A DNA stretch of 64,000 bases from Circinella umbellata. Lineage: Eukaryota > Mucoromycota > Mucoromycetes > Mucorales > Lichtheimiaceae. The translations under genes and the position numbers were made by a program. Numbering within the stretch: position 1 is the first letter of the stretch; the number at the start of each line of letters is the position of its first letter. Location: contig JAIWNF010000071.1 in NCBI GenBank assembly GCA_025093555.1, positions 62,001-126,000 of the forward strand, written 5' to 3'. Below the pieces are notes generated by a model. That model had not been told where the DNA came from, ran no database searches, and saw only the letters and a program-made list of their open reading frames with translations. Positions 49,485 through 64,000 of this stretch are shown here, one piece after another.

Positions 49485-50127
49485 ATGGAAAAACAACAAG
49501 AAGAACAACAACAACAACCAAAGACATGGATTGATAAACAAGCCAATTCACCTTATCCAATTTGGGCCCTTTCTGCGTTATGTAAATAGTTAAATTGAAT
49601 TGAATAATGATAAATATTATTTTCGATATTATTAACGTAACATTGTATATATGATCAATATATTAGCATTTGCTACGATACCTTTAGCTACTAAAAGATT
49701 ACCTGGAATGCCATCTTTATTACAATCATTTGCTTTTGGTGGTATTTTTGCTGGTGCAGGGTAAAAAAAATAATATAAAACAATAATGAAATTAAAAAAA
49801 AAAAAGCACGCGTTTTTATATACAATAATAATATTAATATTATTATAGATATGTAACCCATGTTGGTGATGCTGAAAATGGTGCTGGTATTGCTACAGGT
49901 AAAAATATATATATAAATAAAATTGAACTAGAATAATAATAGGACTTACACATACAAAAAAAAAATCATACTTTTTTAATATAGCTTGGTGTCTTTCATG
50001 GACATTTCTAAATGCAAAAAGAACTATAATGTCAATGAAACCAGTACCATTAGTTTTATTAAGTACTGTAGTATTAGATACTGTCATTTATGGTAAAAAG
50101 ACACTTGAAGTCAATGGCTACATTTAA
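49485..50127 (+). CDS. AIM19-like small mitochondrial membrane protein
   Basis: Four exons (49485-49581, 49667-49760, 49849-49898, 49985-50127) give 127 aa. A Gln-rich N-terminus is followed by SPYPIWALSAL, a Gly/Ala-rich membrane stretch FAFGGIFAGAGYVTHVGD, AENGAGIATAWCLSW, and a second membrane segment PLVLLSTVVLDTVIYG. This order matches the Aim19 family, whose yeast member is a mitochondrial membrane protein with a poorly defined role in mitochondrial inheritance. Identification rests on the AENG-type core and on length. All introns are GT-AG with matching phases. Confidence 0.65.
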
Positions 50128-50161
50128 AAAATAAAAAGAGAGAGAGAGAGAAAAGTAGATT

Positions 50162-50199
<38 letters not shown>

Positions 50200-51380
50200 T
50201 CGGTTTTTAAATTTACCCCCGCATTTGCTTGTTAGTCTGTGATTCTTTTTATGTTGTTATAATGGTGTTGGTAACACCAATATGCATATCTGTTTTTTTG
50301 AGAGAGAGAGAGAGAGCGGACTTGAACAAAAAGGGACCGCGTGCGTGTAAGTAGAGTGTATGTGTGGAAGTTGGAAAATAAAAACGAGCGATGATATGCT
50401 GTGAAAATAGACCCCACCTTTTCTAAATTGAGCTTCTATACCAAATACTTGAAATGCGGTCAATCACATTGTTGTACACTTGGTGAAATGTTATCTTCTT
50501 ACTTATAGTAAAGTACCACTTACATATTACTATAGATTCAAACACACAATCTGATAACATTTAAAGTTTGATATTAGCTGCTTCTTTTAAGTCGTAAAAA
50601 ATTAAATCTAATTGATAAGACCTGATAACTTTTGATATTCATAGGGAAAACAATTGAATACACGAGTTTTTGTTCTATTTGACCTACAATGTTGTCATAA
50701 ATAAGACGGTCAGTTATTTTTAGTAGCATCACTTATCTTTTTTTTTCCATAGAATAATGCTACTACGTAGCGAACTCAATCATCATAATTGTGGGTTTTA
50801 TATTTTTGGTTCTATGTCTTGATATTTTCTGCTTCTATTTCCACCTTATGTTCTATATATTAACAATTTAGACACCAAGCAATTGGTGTATATAGCTTAC
50901 AAGTAAATACTAAAAAAAGAATATTTACCATTCATGTCCTCCAAGTATTAGCATTGATACTGTGAAACCACACATGGCTTAATAATTCAGTTTATAGTCT
51001 ACCCCATAAGGACTATATAGTAAAACAACCGAGGTTATTATATGAACCTCCAATAAATAATAATCTTGTAAGATATATGTTTTAATATAATAATACTACA
51101 GTTTTTTTTTTCTTTTTGGTTTGACGTCAAAACAAATAAAACTTACTTTGTTATTATTCAAAAAGGGGTGGGAAGGGGCTGTAAGCAATAATTGAATTTA
51201 CTCAAAAGGGATTGGCTTCTAAATTTTCATCAAGTGGCCCAATTTGGAAATATGGCCCATTTTCTAAAACTTATCATCGTTTGCATAGCCAAATTCAACT
51301 CCACTTTTTTTTTTCTTAAAAAATGTGTTGAGAGTCAAAAAAAAAAAAAAAAGAAAACACACTTCCTCTTTTTTTTTACA
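50128..51380. other. Intergenic region with (TAA)n microsatellite
   Basis: A pure TAA/AAT tract lies at about 50165-50196, with GA runs near 50140 and 50300. An in-frame ATG at 51192 would extend the next gene upstream through a Lys/Phe-rich segment, which I consider unlikely. No gene is seen. Confidence 0.5.
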
Positions 51381-53165
51381 ATGTTCTATTCATTTGTAGC
51401 ATTTTTAGCTACTGTTTATAACGCTATTCCATTTACTCCTGATACTTTACAGACTACTGATAATTCTACAATGGCTAATTCAAATACTTCTTCATCTTCA
51501 TCTACTCCAATAAATAATAATAATAACAACAGCATTGATAGTAATAATAATAATAATAATAGCGGTGATAATTTAACAAGTTATCCTATTCAACGATTGG
51601 GACCCATTCTTAGTACACGACACCGTTTGTTATTATCAACACCAAATACACCTCCATTAGTAAGACATGGTCCTTGGAATTCTGAAGTTCAACGATCCCT
51701 TCTTAATCCACCAAGAAATGAAGAAATTTGGTTACCTAACCGTCGTAGGGTTCGTGGCGATCGATTAGAACGTTCAGGTCCTCGAGATAACCTATTTTTA
51801 TTAGCCCAAGAACAAGCAGAACAAGCAGAACAAGATGCTGAACGTGCATTACAACTAGCAACTTTTGAACAAGATAGAAGAAGTCCTCAGCTTCAACGAG
51901 AAAATGCTTTTTTAGAAACTGTAGAATACCCTTCTTCTATTAATACTATTCATTCTAATAATAATAACACGAATAATAACAATCATTCAACTACAACAAT
52001 GACGCTTCCGTATCAACCACAACAACAAAGAACTACAACAATAGCAATAACTCCTCATTTGGAAAATTTTATTACAGATGCTACATATGTTCCTTCAGTA
52101 AATATATCCTCCAGTTCTTCTTCAACGTCATCAGGATCAGAAGATGAACAATTTGTACTTCAACTACCAGTACGTGATGCTCGTTTAGCTAGTCAAAGCG
52201 TTGCAGAATGGGCGGGATCAGAAAAATCAACAAAACAACGCTATGCAGGGTTAAAGAGATCATGTAAGTATATATGTATATAAAAAAAACTATATATGTA
52301 TATAAATATACTTATATTAATTTTCCTAATTGTAATTAAATATTCTCCTTTAATCTTCTTTTTTTTTTTTTTTGCTATTTTAACCAAACAATTGATTCAT
52401 TACTAGTTTCCGATTGTCTTGAAGATGATGAAGATGATGATAATTATTTATCAGCTCCAGAAAATCGAACAACAACAACAACAACTACTACTACTACTTG
52501 TCTACAACATCGATTAAAACCAGTAGATGACTTAAAATGGAAAAATACTCAAAAAAATGTCGAAAGAATGGATGACATGTATAATACAACTTTTTCAACA
52601 TGGATTCAAGCAGAAGAAAATGCCTTGACAACAGCAAATTATATGAAACGATTAACTAATGAATATCCATTAGAACGATTAATTCATGTGATCAAATGGA
52701 TTATTACAGATTGGCGATTACAAAGTATTTCTACTTTGATAAAAAATGTGATAAGTAATTGGGATTATGAAAACAGTAAGTTATTTTGTTCTTATATAAA
52801 TTAGGGAGAGGAAATAAAGAGTAAAGGAAGAAAAAGAAGAATAACAGAAATATTTATTAGGTCATTTAGATGTGGCACGGATGCTTCGAGAAATAACAGA
52901 AGGATGGGAACAAATGGAATGTGTTACTTCATTGGTAGCTGATGTGATGGCATTCCGTGATGACCCAGATCATATCAAAGCAGCATTATTAAAATCATTA
53001 AGTAAAAATTGGGATTTTTCAAGATTATCTGCATTTTTAATGCGTCTTGATAATAACATCGATCACAAAATCAAATGTGAACTTTTACACAGAGCAGCTC
53101 AAACTGAACAACGTAAAATCGAATTAAGAATGAGTATCAAACGAAGACGTACTCGATTACAATAA
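51381..53165 (+). CDS. Ser/Asn-rich protein with helical C-terminal domain, unknown
   Basis: Three exons (51381-52263, 52407-52775, 52861-53165) give 518 aa. The N-terminus starts with a hydrophobic stretch (MFYSFVAFLATVYNAIPF). Poly-Asn and poly-Ser tracts, a Gln/Glu-Ala coiled patch (LAQEQAEQAEQDAERALQ) and an acidic Ser-rich region follow. The last about 170 residues are helical and look ordered: WIQAEENALTTANYMKRL, then paired helices with Trp-Asp repeats (ISNWDYEN, KNWDFSRL) that suggest a helical repeat fold. I do not recognise the family. The paired -NWD- repeats and the Asn/Ser runs are the main features. The start at 51381 is preferred because it lies right after a T-rich tract. Confidence 0.7.
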
Positions 53166-53755
53166 CCAAAAAAGAAAACATACCTACCCACCGACCTACC
53201 TGTCTGCCTGTCTGCCTGCCTGCTTACAGCAATACATACTATATATATATAATATGTATATAATCAATAACCCAAACTAACCAATCATAATTTTTACTAT
53301 ACCTTTTTTTTCCCTTCATTTTATTGTTTATTATAGCTTTATTTCTTCTACTTATTATTTCATACTTTTATAATCGATGACAACACCATAATTTGCATAC
53401 CATTTTCTTTTTTTACAACTTATATTTTGTACATTTCTTCTCTCTCTCTCTCTCTCTCATACCAAAATATTTCTTTTCTCAGTATTTCTATAATACTCTC
53501 TCTCTCTTCTCTCTATACACACCATAGTCGTATATAATTCCACCCATTTCTTTTGTTTTTATCACTCCTTGCATTTGTTTTTTAACAATTCAGTAACAAA
53601 TAATTTTAAACAGTAATAACATCGTAAAAACATAATAAAAACATAAATAACTACTATTATTATATTAAACCAAAGCTTAATTATATAAAAAGATAAAAAT
53701 TGAAAGAAAGAAAGAGATAGAAAGAAAAGGGTATAAAATGTATGTATCTTAAAAT
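53166..53755. other. Convergent intergenic spacer
   Basis: It holds CT runs (about 53440-53515) and a CTGCCTGTCTGC repeat near 53200-53222. No gene. Confidence 0.6.
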
Positions 53756-55620
53756 CTATTTCTTTGCCCAAAGTTTAGGTTTAGTTTTAAATCTTAATGC
53801 AAGCATAATCAAAGAAGCACCTACGGTCATTGCACCACCAAATTGAATAGCTGATGTCCAACCATTATTACTTTGTAATAATCCAATAATAGGTGTACCA
53901 ACCAAATTACCAAAGAAACTAAGTCCATACGTTATTCCAATAGCTCTTTGAATTTGTTCAACGCCAACTACTTCAGCTGCAACAACTGGAAATAAACTAA
54001 CAAAAGCTCCACATGTTAAGCCATCTATTAATGATAATAATATTATAGTTAGTTTACTTATTATTATAACGCGAACTAACACATACGTATTACGTTAAAA
54101 AGAAGAAAAAAAAAACTTACATAATACACAATAGGCAACAAAAGCTGCGTACGTTGTAGAGAATTGCCAGACTACCATAGTAAAAATCTAAAATTGCAAA
54201 ATGTACGTACGTAATACAAAAGTTAATAAACTACATACTTAGAAAAAGAAAAGAGAGCATGTTTATAATTCTACTTTACCCCTGATAAAAATGTAGCAGT
54301 AAACATGGTATTCATATTTCCAACTCGATCTGCAAAAAATCCAAGAGAAATACGACAAATCGCATTCATACCGGATAAAATAGATACCAACGTAGATCCA
54401 TGAGCTGCATCTTCACCAAGATAAGAAGCAAAAGTAGGTGCTAAAAAGAAAGGGGTCACATATGAAAAAGGGACAAGAAATGCAAAAAGGGATAATAAAA
54501 CAAAGGCTATCGACATCATGGATTGATCAAAGAAAGCACCTAATCCTTTACCATTGGATGAAGGTGGAGGTAAATAACGTGATCTTGCTAAAGCTGTAGC
54601 CACTAATAAAATACCAAAGATGGTAGCTGCCAAAATACGTAATGCCATACGATACCCTAGTGTTGCAATCAAGTGTTGTGTCATGGGCGATAAACAAACT
54701 CCACCAATACCTGATCCAGAGACAGCAATACCACAAGCAAGGGCTCGATTTTTAGTGAACCATTGAGGTGGTAGTGTCAATGAAGGAGAAAATACAAAAG
54801 CACCTCCAATACCTGCCAAGATACCTTGCGTCAAGTAAAGTTGCCATAATGCCGTATTATAACTTGCTAATACCAAAGCTAAAGGCGAAAGAAATGTTCC
54901 TATCAACATGGTACCTCTAAATCCGAGTTTTTGTATCACTGGTGTTAAAAAAACTCCGAAAGATACCAAGAGAGAGTTAGCCAAAGTACCCACAAATGCG
55001 ATCTGTAATTGATTTGTTTCGTCTTTAAATATTTCTTGAAGGTATCTATAGATATATGTCATTAAATCATTAAGCATACGTAAGTTATAATGGTCTATGG
55101 AGGTGAGTCTTTTATTTTTCAAAAACTTTACGTACAAATTTTGAAAATTTCCCCAAGAAAATGTGTTTCCAAAAACTGCAAAGTTAACTAAAAAAGCAGC
55201 GGCAACAGAACACCATCCTGGATTGCGTATTCCTTCGGTTTCTAAAACTTGTTCCCAAGGTTTTTTTTCTTTTTCATTATCATCAGGCCCGATTGTTTTT
55301 TTCTCTTCATCTTCTTCATTATTATTATCTTGTTGTGTCGTAGTTGTTATACTTTTTTGTTTTGATAGTTCTCGTGTGATTTCATTTAATGAACCCAATG
55401 CTCCAGGAAATGGTGCTGATTCTAAATACGTGGATAATCCGGGATCAATGATGGATGTATCATTATCATTATCATTGCTGCTGTTGTTGTTTTGTCGTTG
55501 TTGTTCTTGATGCGATATTTCATTTTCTTCTACAAAGACTTTTTTATGATCACTTAACGTATCCATATCTTTTTTTGTATTTTCAGATTCAATAGTTCGT
55601 AAAGAGGGAGTTGTTTTCAT
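53756..55620 (-). CDS. MFS monocarboxylate-type transporter
   Basis: Four exons (55620-55136, 55045-54280, 54187-54121, 54024-53756) give 528 aa. A long acidic/Gln/Asn-rich cytosolic N-terminus (about 130 residues) precedes 12 membrane segments typical of the MCT/Mch branch. Features are NPGWCSVAAAFLVNF in the first helix, QIAFVGTLANSL, a Gly-rich GILAGIGGAFVFSPS, the RALACGIAVSGSGIGG helix, FFADRVGN between helices 8 and 9, and YGLTCGAFVSLFPVVAAEVVG. The first intron is hidden: an uninterrupted reading frame runs through it, but splicing GTACGT (55135) to the AG before 55045 removes a 30-residue insert and restores FQN-LYLQEIFKDETNQLQ. Monocarboxylates such as lactate or pyruvate are typical substrates, but the substrate here is not known. 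Confidence 0.9.
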
Positions 55621-57350
55621 TATTAATATTATTTTTGTTGTGTTGTGCTGTGCTGTGTTGTGTGTTTTAATTTTTATTTTTGGGTGGCAAAAAAAAATGT
55701 AACTTATGTGAAGCTCGCACACTAAATAAAAACTTACAAATGTGAGAAAGTGAAAAGGTTTATATATTTATATAAGGGAAGGAGGGAAAAGATTGACGCG
55801 AAGAATCGTTTACAGTTTTCTGTACAACAGAAAATAATGGTTTTTGCTTTTCCGGTTTTCTTTTTGCCATTCGAACTCCAGCAGTTTTGAATTAAAGTTA
55901 TTATGATCGTTTGGTATATGTATATTGACTTTTCCAACCGTTTCGATTCCTTTCTTTGATTTTTTTATTTTATCTACTAGAAAAAATCATGCCCGTTGTA
56001 AAATGTAGTTTATATATGTACATTGAATTAGAATGGTAACAAGAAAAAATCGCTTACGTATATGGAAAACATATTGTTACGTACATAAAAAAAGAAAAGA
56101 GGTTGTATTTTGATTTATATTCGTACACCCCGACTTACGTGTTCAGAGGATTCAGTGGGCTTATTTCTTTTATTATCTTACATTTAGTAGCATTAACAAA
56201 AATAAATGATGACGGGACGATAAAGAAAAAAAAAACCACCAAGTATTAATAATACGCTAATTTGGGAAAAATCGACGTTAATTCATTATATTAATAATCG
56301 TTATCTTTTTTTATTTGTTATACGTACGTATAAATAAAAACAGAAAACAGAATTGTGTCATCGTTGTGCATAATGATTCAAGTTTTCCCTCCTCCCAAGA
56401 ATAGCTAATTTTTCCCGGTTTGACATTTTTTTTTTAAAAAAAGGAAGGGATGTCATTCTGTAAAAGACGTTAATTAACATAAGTTATATACATTTTATTA
56501 ATGTAATAATATTTGGGTGGAGACAACCTATTGCAGCTATGAAAATGTCACTGAAAACTATAATTGTATTTGGTGTGCTGACGTATATAGTACTTTTCTT
56601 TTATATATACAACTAGTACGTATGCTATACATATACATGTTAATAACAAAAATAGTATCATAATTAGTAATACTTGCTACGTACGTAATACAACTACTAA
56701 TGTCAATTTTTTTTAGTCTAATCACACTCATATTTTGTGTGTATACTTCCAAGACGAGAACATTATCCGGAAAAAAAAAACTCCACATCACATCGGATCC
56801 ATTCCCATTTATTCATTGTTTTCTTTGTTTTCATTGTGTTTTTATTTGATCATGTTATTTTATCTGACATTGATGGTTTTCTGATCTACAAAAAAATGGT
56901 AACACAAAAGAAAATTTTTATTTCCCCTGATCTTTTGATCAGCTTTGGCCGTGTACTAATAAAGAGTAGAAAAAAAAAAGGGAGAAGGGGGCTTTTTATT
57001 TTCGCCTTCTCGCTATAACCTTTGACAGCTTTATACATTTGCTGATATAAAAGAAATAAATCTTATACTTATCTTATCTTTTGTTCAAATGAGGCAAAGT
57101 AACTTTTTTTTTGATAACGTCATTTTTTGTTTTATTACTACGTAATATAAAAAGAAATAGAAATTACATGAATTTTTGAAGGTGATAAAGGATAAGGAGG
57201 CAGAAAAAGCTAACACATTTCCCTATGATATATATATATATATATAGTATGGTGTTTTATATGAGAGAAAAAGAGAGAGAAAGAGAGAATTACTAATCAG
57301 ATCTAACTTTTTTTTTTTTTGCTCTTTTACAAATGATATGAATAATGGTA
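55621..57350. other. Intergenic region
   Basis: This holds the MFS gene promoter and the 3' flank of the MYST gene. TACGTA-type words are frequent near 56320 and 56680. A TA run lies at 57228-57246. No gene is seen. Confidence 0.5.
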
Positions 57351-59509
<2,159 letters not shown>

Positions 59510-60456
59510 TTTTTTTGTTTGAAAACGTTCCCAAAAAAAAGTTAAAAATAAAAATAAAAATAAAAAAAAGGACAAGGCAAAAAAAAAAAAATTAAAAGAA
59601 TAAGGAGGAAGGGGAGGGAGGGAGAGAGAGCCTTATATGTTTTGGCTAGAACCCCATATTAAAAATAACTAAAGAATAATTATATAACATGATGGGGCCT
59701 TGATATACTTTTTAGGAACTTCTAATGGAATTTTTTTTCGCCAAGCACTCTCCTAATATAGCTTTTTTTAAAACAACTCAATGAACTTTTTCTAGAGATT
59801 AAATGAATAACATTGATCCAATAATAAATATCAATCTCTATTGTATATGTATATATATATATATTTAGGCCTTTTTTTTATCACTCTCGTCGTCATATAC
59901 TAGTAATAAAACCAAAAAGATCTATTATTTTAGATCTATTGTAAAAAAAAAAAAACCTGCAAAGTGGCCTTAAGCCTGAACTTTATTTTCATACTGTAAA
60001 TTTTTTTGTCCCTTACATCATTTTAACTTTTTCCATTACTTTTCCATTACTTTTTAATGCAAACAACAGACTTGACTATTTTACTGTTCGCTTTTTAACA
60101 ATGCCCCTTGATATAATACTTTGCTATTTTCTAAATATCAAGTTGGGGTGTACATTACCTCCAAATTTACTACTCTATTGACCATGGAGGTTGCAGTATT
60201 GTACATCAAATAAAAACTAATACATATCAGAGGACCAAACAAATATATAATTAATGATCAATGCAAAATATATTGTCACTTGTTAATAGTGTTCAGTGTT
60301 ATAGCTTAATGTTAAAATAAAAAGAAGGTTGGAAATGTAAACAGAGAGGATAATTAAAATTAGGGATTTGGAACAAAGTTAGATTAAGAAATCAATCAAT
60401 CATATTCAGCTAGATCGAGACTTCATATAATACTCTGATGGTGCTTGTTGGTGTTC
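59510..60456. other. Intergenic region
   Basis: 5' flank of the MYST gene. It includes poly-A/T tracts and a GGGAGGGAGAGAGAG run near 59605. No gene is seen. Confidence 0.5.
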
Positions 60457-61958
60457 TTATTTGGTATTGGATGTTGATGTTGCTGCTGCTGATGATGATG
60501 AGGATGAGACAAATAGCTTTGTAATCATAATTAGTCTTTTCCTTTTTAAAAGTATTCGGATAATATTGGAGCGTTTAACTGTGTTTGCCTAGTGATGATA
60601 TGTATTGCTAATATGTTAATAACAATATAATACGCATCTCCCATTTTATTCATTCTTTTTTTATTACATATATACCTTGAATATAAGTAACGTATTAATA
60701 AAATTCTTCATTTCATTCATTGACAGATAACTTGTAGGCATCTGTATAGGCCAAGCATCGCGTGCGAAAAAAATATTTTGATCTGGAAGCCAATGTAACA
60801 TAGAAAAATATCCCGAGGTTCCTAATAATAACGCCACATCAGTAACCAGTTCATTTTCGCTTGTGATATTTTAATTATATTATATTATATCCCATATTAC
60901 CAATCATATCAAGAGACATTGTATCGAATACACCATATTGTTTAATATTTTTAAGAATAGCTGCATTGATACGTAAATTTTTGCTTTGTTGAGCTGTCTT
61001 AACTGTAGTTGTACAAGAGCTACGTTTCCACTCATTAGACGATATTTCAACATATTTTTTTTGTTCACTGCATTTAACAAGCAAATCTATTTTGCGCGAG
61101 TATGCGGGGGCGGTATTTGTATCAAAAAAAATTGCTTTGTTGTTTTCAATTTCATTTTTTGTGGCATTCGATCCTGTTTCACCACTACAGATGCGTTAAT
61201 CAACTCACCTAGTTAGTAACGCGAAAATTTGGCTCATAGTTGTGTACAATGTAATGAATAACTATACTTACTCAAAAAGCTCAACATTTGTTTTCATAAA
61301 CATTTTGTCAAGTAAAGAAGCAAACCGACGATAAAATGTTGTTTCTGAGTTATTTGCTAGATCAGTACCCCATATATCAAATGACTGTAATCTGTCAAGA
61401 GCGTATATTTTAACAGTAAAATAAATAGTGTTAATTACAGTCGTTTTCATTTTTCGGTAGATATAATATGGGTTACTATGAATGGCACTTACAAATACTC
61501 CATGCAGTCTAAAACCAAGTAAAGTTCTGTTTGCCGCTTACGATCACGACTGAGTTCTCCTTTCTTCATTTGGATTTTGGATAAAATCACATCTACGTCT
61601 TCTTCATTATAAATAACACATCCCCTTCTTGGTCTTTTTCGTCATCTTTTTTCTTTTCCACAATCTTATCATACGTATTCTCAACATCTTCAGTCATTCC
61701 GCGTTTATTAGATACGTTGTTGAAGCGAAGTAAGTAATCAACGTCTTCCTTTTTTAAATTTTCAAGTAGTAAATTTTTCATCAATGGATTGACAAAATTG
61801 ACAGCCCCTAAAAGACAAAGACTATATTATTTATAAATAATAAGTGATTACGATCTAAGGCATATATTCAAGAATTCAAACACATACAACAACAAAAACT
61901 TACTTTATAAACGGTCTACCGAAGGCGCAGTAGCAACTCGTTTATTGGGTACGTCCAT
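60457..61958 (-). pseudogene. PD-(D/E)XK-like gene, probably disrupted
   Basis: Joinable exons are 61958-61913, 61807-61493, 61391-61272, 61184 onward, a further block to 60676, and 60588-60457. The reading frame breaks near 61620, where a run of four G would need one more G to continue into DVDVILSKIQMKKGELSRD. A second break lies near 60890, between MSLDMIGNMGY and ENELVTDVALLLG. The core motif KIDLLVKCSEQ...YVEISSNEWK fits the Asp...Glu-x-Lys pattern of PD-(D/E)XK folds, and QQSKNLRINAAIL follows. It is unlike the 20-kb gene in detail but similar in design (helical N-terminal part, C-terminal nuclease-like core). It may be a pseudogene or hold sequencing indels. Cys codons are spread, with no zinc finger. 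Confidence 0.6.
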
Positions 61959-62759
61959 TGTTACTTGAAAAGAAGTTTCAAACTACAACGAACTCTTTTT
62001 TTTGGTCGTAGAATTTGTACTAAAGACTAGAAATACTAATAATTAAACATGACTGAATATGTATAAAAATTTGAACGTCTTCTTTTCGTATCACTGTTTA
62101 CTTACCTTGGGAGGGATGCTATTGTTTTATTTTACTTTCTCACTTTTAAATAAAAACCGTTTTCACAACAATGTTTATAATGTATCAGGCTTGCTTGCAT
62201 TGAAACCACTTTGACCACAGAGTAAATCTTTTGTTGTTTTCATTTACAAATGATTGAAAACAGAAAACTTTGGAACGGGTAACAAAAAACAACAGTTGAA
62301 ATTAGTAGCCTTTGTAGAAAAACATATATGGTTTCAGTAATTAATACCTCTGTAATTTTGCAATGGAGTAGACACATATATTATTCAAATAAAAGGGTAC
62401 TTGAGAAGAGGAAGTGAGTTTTATTGACGCCACTGAAATTTTTGATAGCAGTGGTTGGGAAGACGTGTAATTGACAAACAGATATAACTATATATAATGA
62501 CTGTTTTTAAGGACTTGGAATGGCATTTGTGGTGGGGCACGAGGCTTGAGGAAGCTATTAATTTAATCACAGTTCAGTGTCGTGATAACAAATAAAAATA
62601 GTATTTCACCCGCTCCAACTTGATTTATTTGAAAAGATATAAAGAAAACCACCCCCACACAAAGTCCAAACTAGATCTTTATTTTCTAAATCACTGAGGT
62701 AATTGTTTTAACATTAATCTTTTTGTTTTCACAGTCTTTCCACACTGGTTAAAATTACT
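61959..62759. other. Intergenic region
   Basis: AT-rich, with no gene or repeat detected by eye. It leads into the 285-bp tandem array. Confidence 0.4.
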
Positions 62760-63507
62760 GCTGTTGCTCTTTCTTGACAAGGGACTCTGTATTGTGAAAA
62801 TCTTTTGCATACAGGTGAATCCAAGTGAGGTAGTGCTCAGACGTAACAATATTATTGCGATGTTCTGACACTACTGGAAGCGCATGTCGACACTTGTAGT
62901 GGCAGTAGCAGCGATGGTGATTGTTCTGCCGATGGTTTCATTTTTTGGTTGGTATTTTCGTATCTTTTTGTATGCCATGGAGACATGGATTCTAAACGTT
63001 GCTATTTTATTTTCTAGTCGCCTGTTCCATGTACAATTGGTGCCGCTGTTGCTCTTTCTTGACAAGGGACTCTGTATTGTGAAAATCTTTTGCATACAGG
63101 TGAATCCAAGTGAGGTAGTGCTCAGACGTAACAATATAATTGCGATGTTCTGACACTACTGGAAGCGCATGTCGACACTTGTAGTGGCAGTAGCAGCGAT
63201 GGTGATTGTTCTGCCGATGGTTTCATTTTTTGGTTGGTATTTTCGTATCTTTTTGTATGCCATGGAGACATGGATTCTAAACGTTGCTATTTTATTTTCT
63301 AGTCGCCTGTTCCATATACAATTGGTGCTGCTATTGCTCTTTCTTGACAAGGGACTCTGTATTGTGAAAATCTTTTGCATACAGGTGAATCCAAGTGAGG
63401 TAGTGCTCAGACGTAACAATATTATTGCGATGTTCTGACACTACTGGAAGCGCATGTCGATACTTGTAGTGGCAGTAGTAGCGATGGTGATTGTTCTGCT
63501 GGTGGTT
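62760..63507. repeat. 285-bp tandem repeat, about 2.6 copies
   Basis: The unit starts GCTGTTGCTCTTTCTTGACA and recurs near 62760, 63045 and 63330. Copies are nearly identical; differences include CGTGTCGA and GTAGTGG variants. The third copy is cut at about 63507. Both strands have short repeated ORFs (for example 62871-63134 and 63156-63419), but they are products of the repeat. It may be a recent local duplication or part of a transposon. Confidence 0.9.
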
Positions 63508-64000
63508 TTTAATTTTTTGACATTTGACCTTCCTGTTTTGGTCTAATGAACCTGTATATGATATTCTCAACAATGGCGTTAAATGTCTGCTGCACTACGA
63601 GCTTTCTGGTCTTTTGAATATACCAATACACATGTCATGTTATTGGCTTGTTTCACCAAAGAATTCTGTTGATTTTCAAAAATAAAAACGAATTGCAAAT
63701 CTTGTATATGTCTATTGAGAATAAAAAAGTAGCAGCCACTTGCTCAGAATATATTTATAGGATGATAATCAGCCTATGCTTATCAGAAAGAATGTGAAAA
63801 GAATGACAGTATCATTTGAGGTCAAAATCTAGGGATAGCAATATGACCTGTGTGGCAAATTGACCCATGGGTTGGGTTGACGTCAATGGGTTGAGTCCAT
63901 GCTTGTCTTGGGTTAACTTGTGGACCAACCTAATCCATCACTTATAATGTAGAATAAGAAAATTATGGCAATTATGTATATATTCCATACAAATAAATAA
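63508..64000. other. Window end with GGGTT-rich stretch
   Basis: Around 63860-63935 the words TGGGTTGGGTTGA, TGGGTTGAGT and TGGGTTAAC recur and break the AT-rich background. This could be the end of a mobile element lying beyond the window, or chance. No gene is seen. Confidence 0.35.

Noticed and set aside
62871..63438. Repeated 87-89-aa ORFs on both strands
   Set aside because: They are created by the 285-bp tandem repeat; no family motif is present.

Overview
The window looks like nuclear DNA from an early-diverging filamentous fungus, most likely a Mucoromycota (Mucorales-type) species. It is strongly AT-rich and has no operons. Genes are split by many 50-100 nt GT-AG introns, and short A/T and microsatellite tracts are common. 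The gene families (allantoinase, MYST acetyltransferase, SWAP splicing factor, ACT-type amino-acid permeases, GT47 exostosin, AIM19, DUF255/SPATA20-like) are ordinary eukaryotic families. The transposon relics and the PD-(D/E)XK-like proteins resemble lineage-specific Mucoromycota families as I recall them; this assignment is an inference.

Layout. 0-9 kb: the 3' end of a ZNFX1-type gene (+), a secreted GH12 endoglucanase (-), a GT47 exostosin-type glycosyltransferase (-) and a coiled-coil protein (+). 9-11 kb: a small pogo-like MITE and a decayed coding relic. 11.5-14.4 kb: a 12-exon amino-acid permease (+). 14.5-25.4 kb is accessory DNA. It holds decayed minus-strand exons, a 121-bp tandem duplication, a 1.4-kb element with 94-bp terminal inverted repeats carrying six GGCGCGCC boxes, an ACCGGT repeat cluster, an intact five-exon PD-(D/E)XK-like gene and a broken Mutator-like transposase joined to a USP-like protease domain. 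25.7-29 kb: a SWAP splicing regulator (+) and allantoinase (-). 29-36 kb: mostly empty, with one decayed coding relic and one small zinc-motif ORF. 36-44 kb: a second permease (-) and a 17-exon SPATA20-like gene (-) with three micro-exons. 45.6-47.3 kb: an intronless ubiquitin-like/RING protein (+). 47.7-48.5 kb: an LRR-like pseudogene. 49.5-59.5 kb: an AIM19-like protein, a low-complexity protein, an MFS monocarboxylate-type transporter and a MYST acetyltransferase. 60.4-64 kb: a second, frameshifted PD-(D/E)XK-like gene and 285-bp tandem repeats.

Splice structures were assembled by hand by joining GT-AG (in one case GC-AG) boundaries that keep reading phase and family motifs. For the complete genes the summed exon lengths are divisible by three, which supports the joins. 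No tRNA, rRNA, CRISPR array or bacterial-style regulatory element was seen. Functional links between neighbours are weak: the two permeases, allantoinase and the MFS carrier suggest nitrogen and organic-acid use, but they are not clustered.
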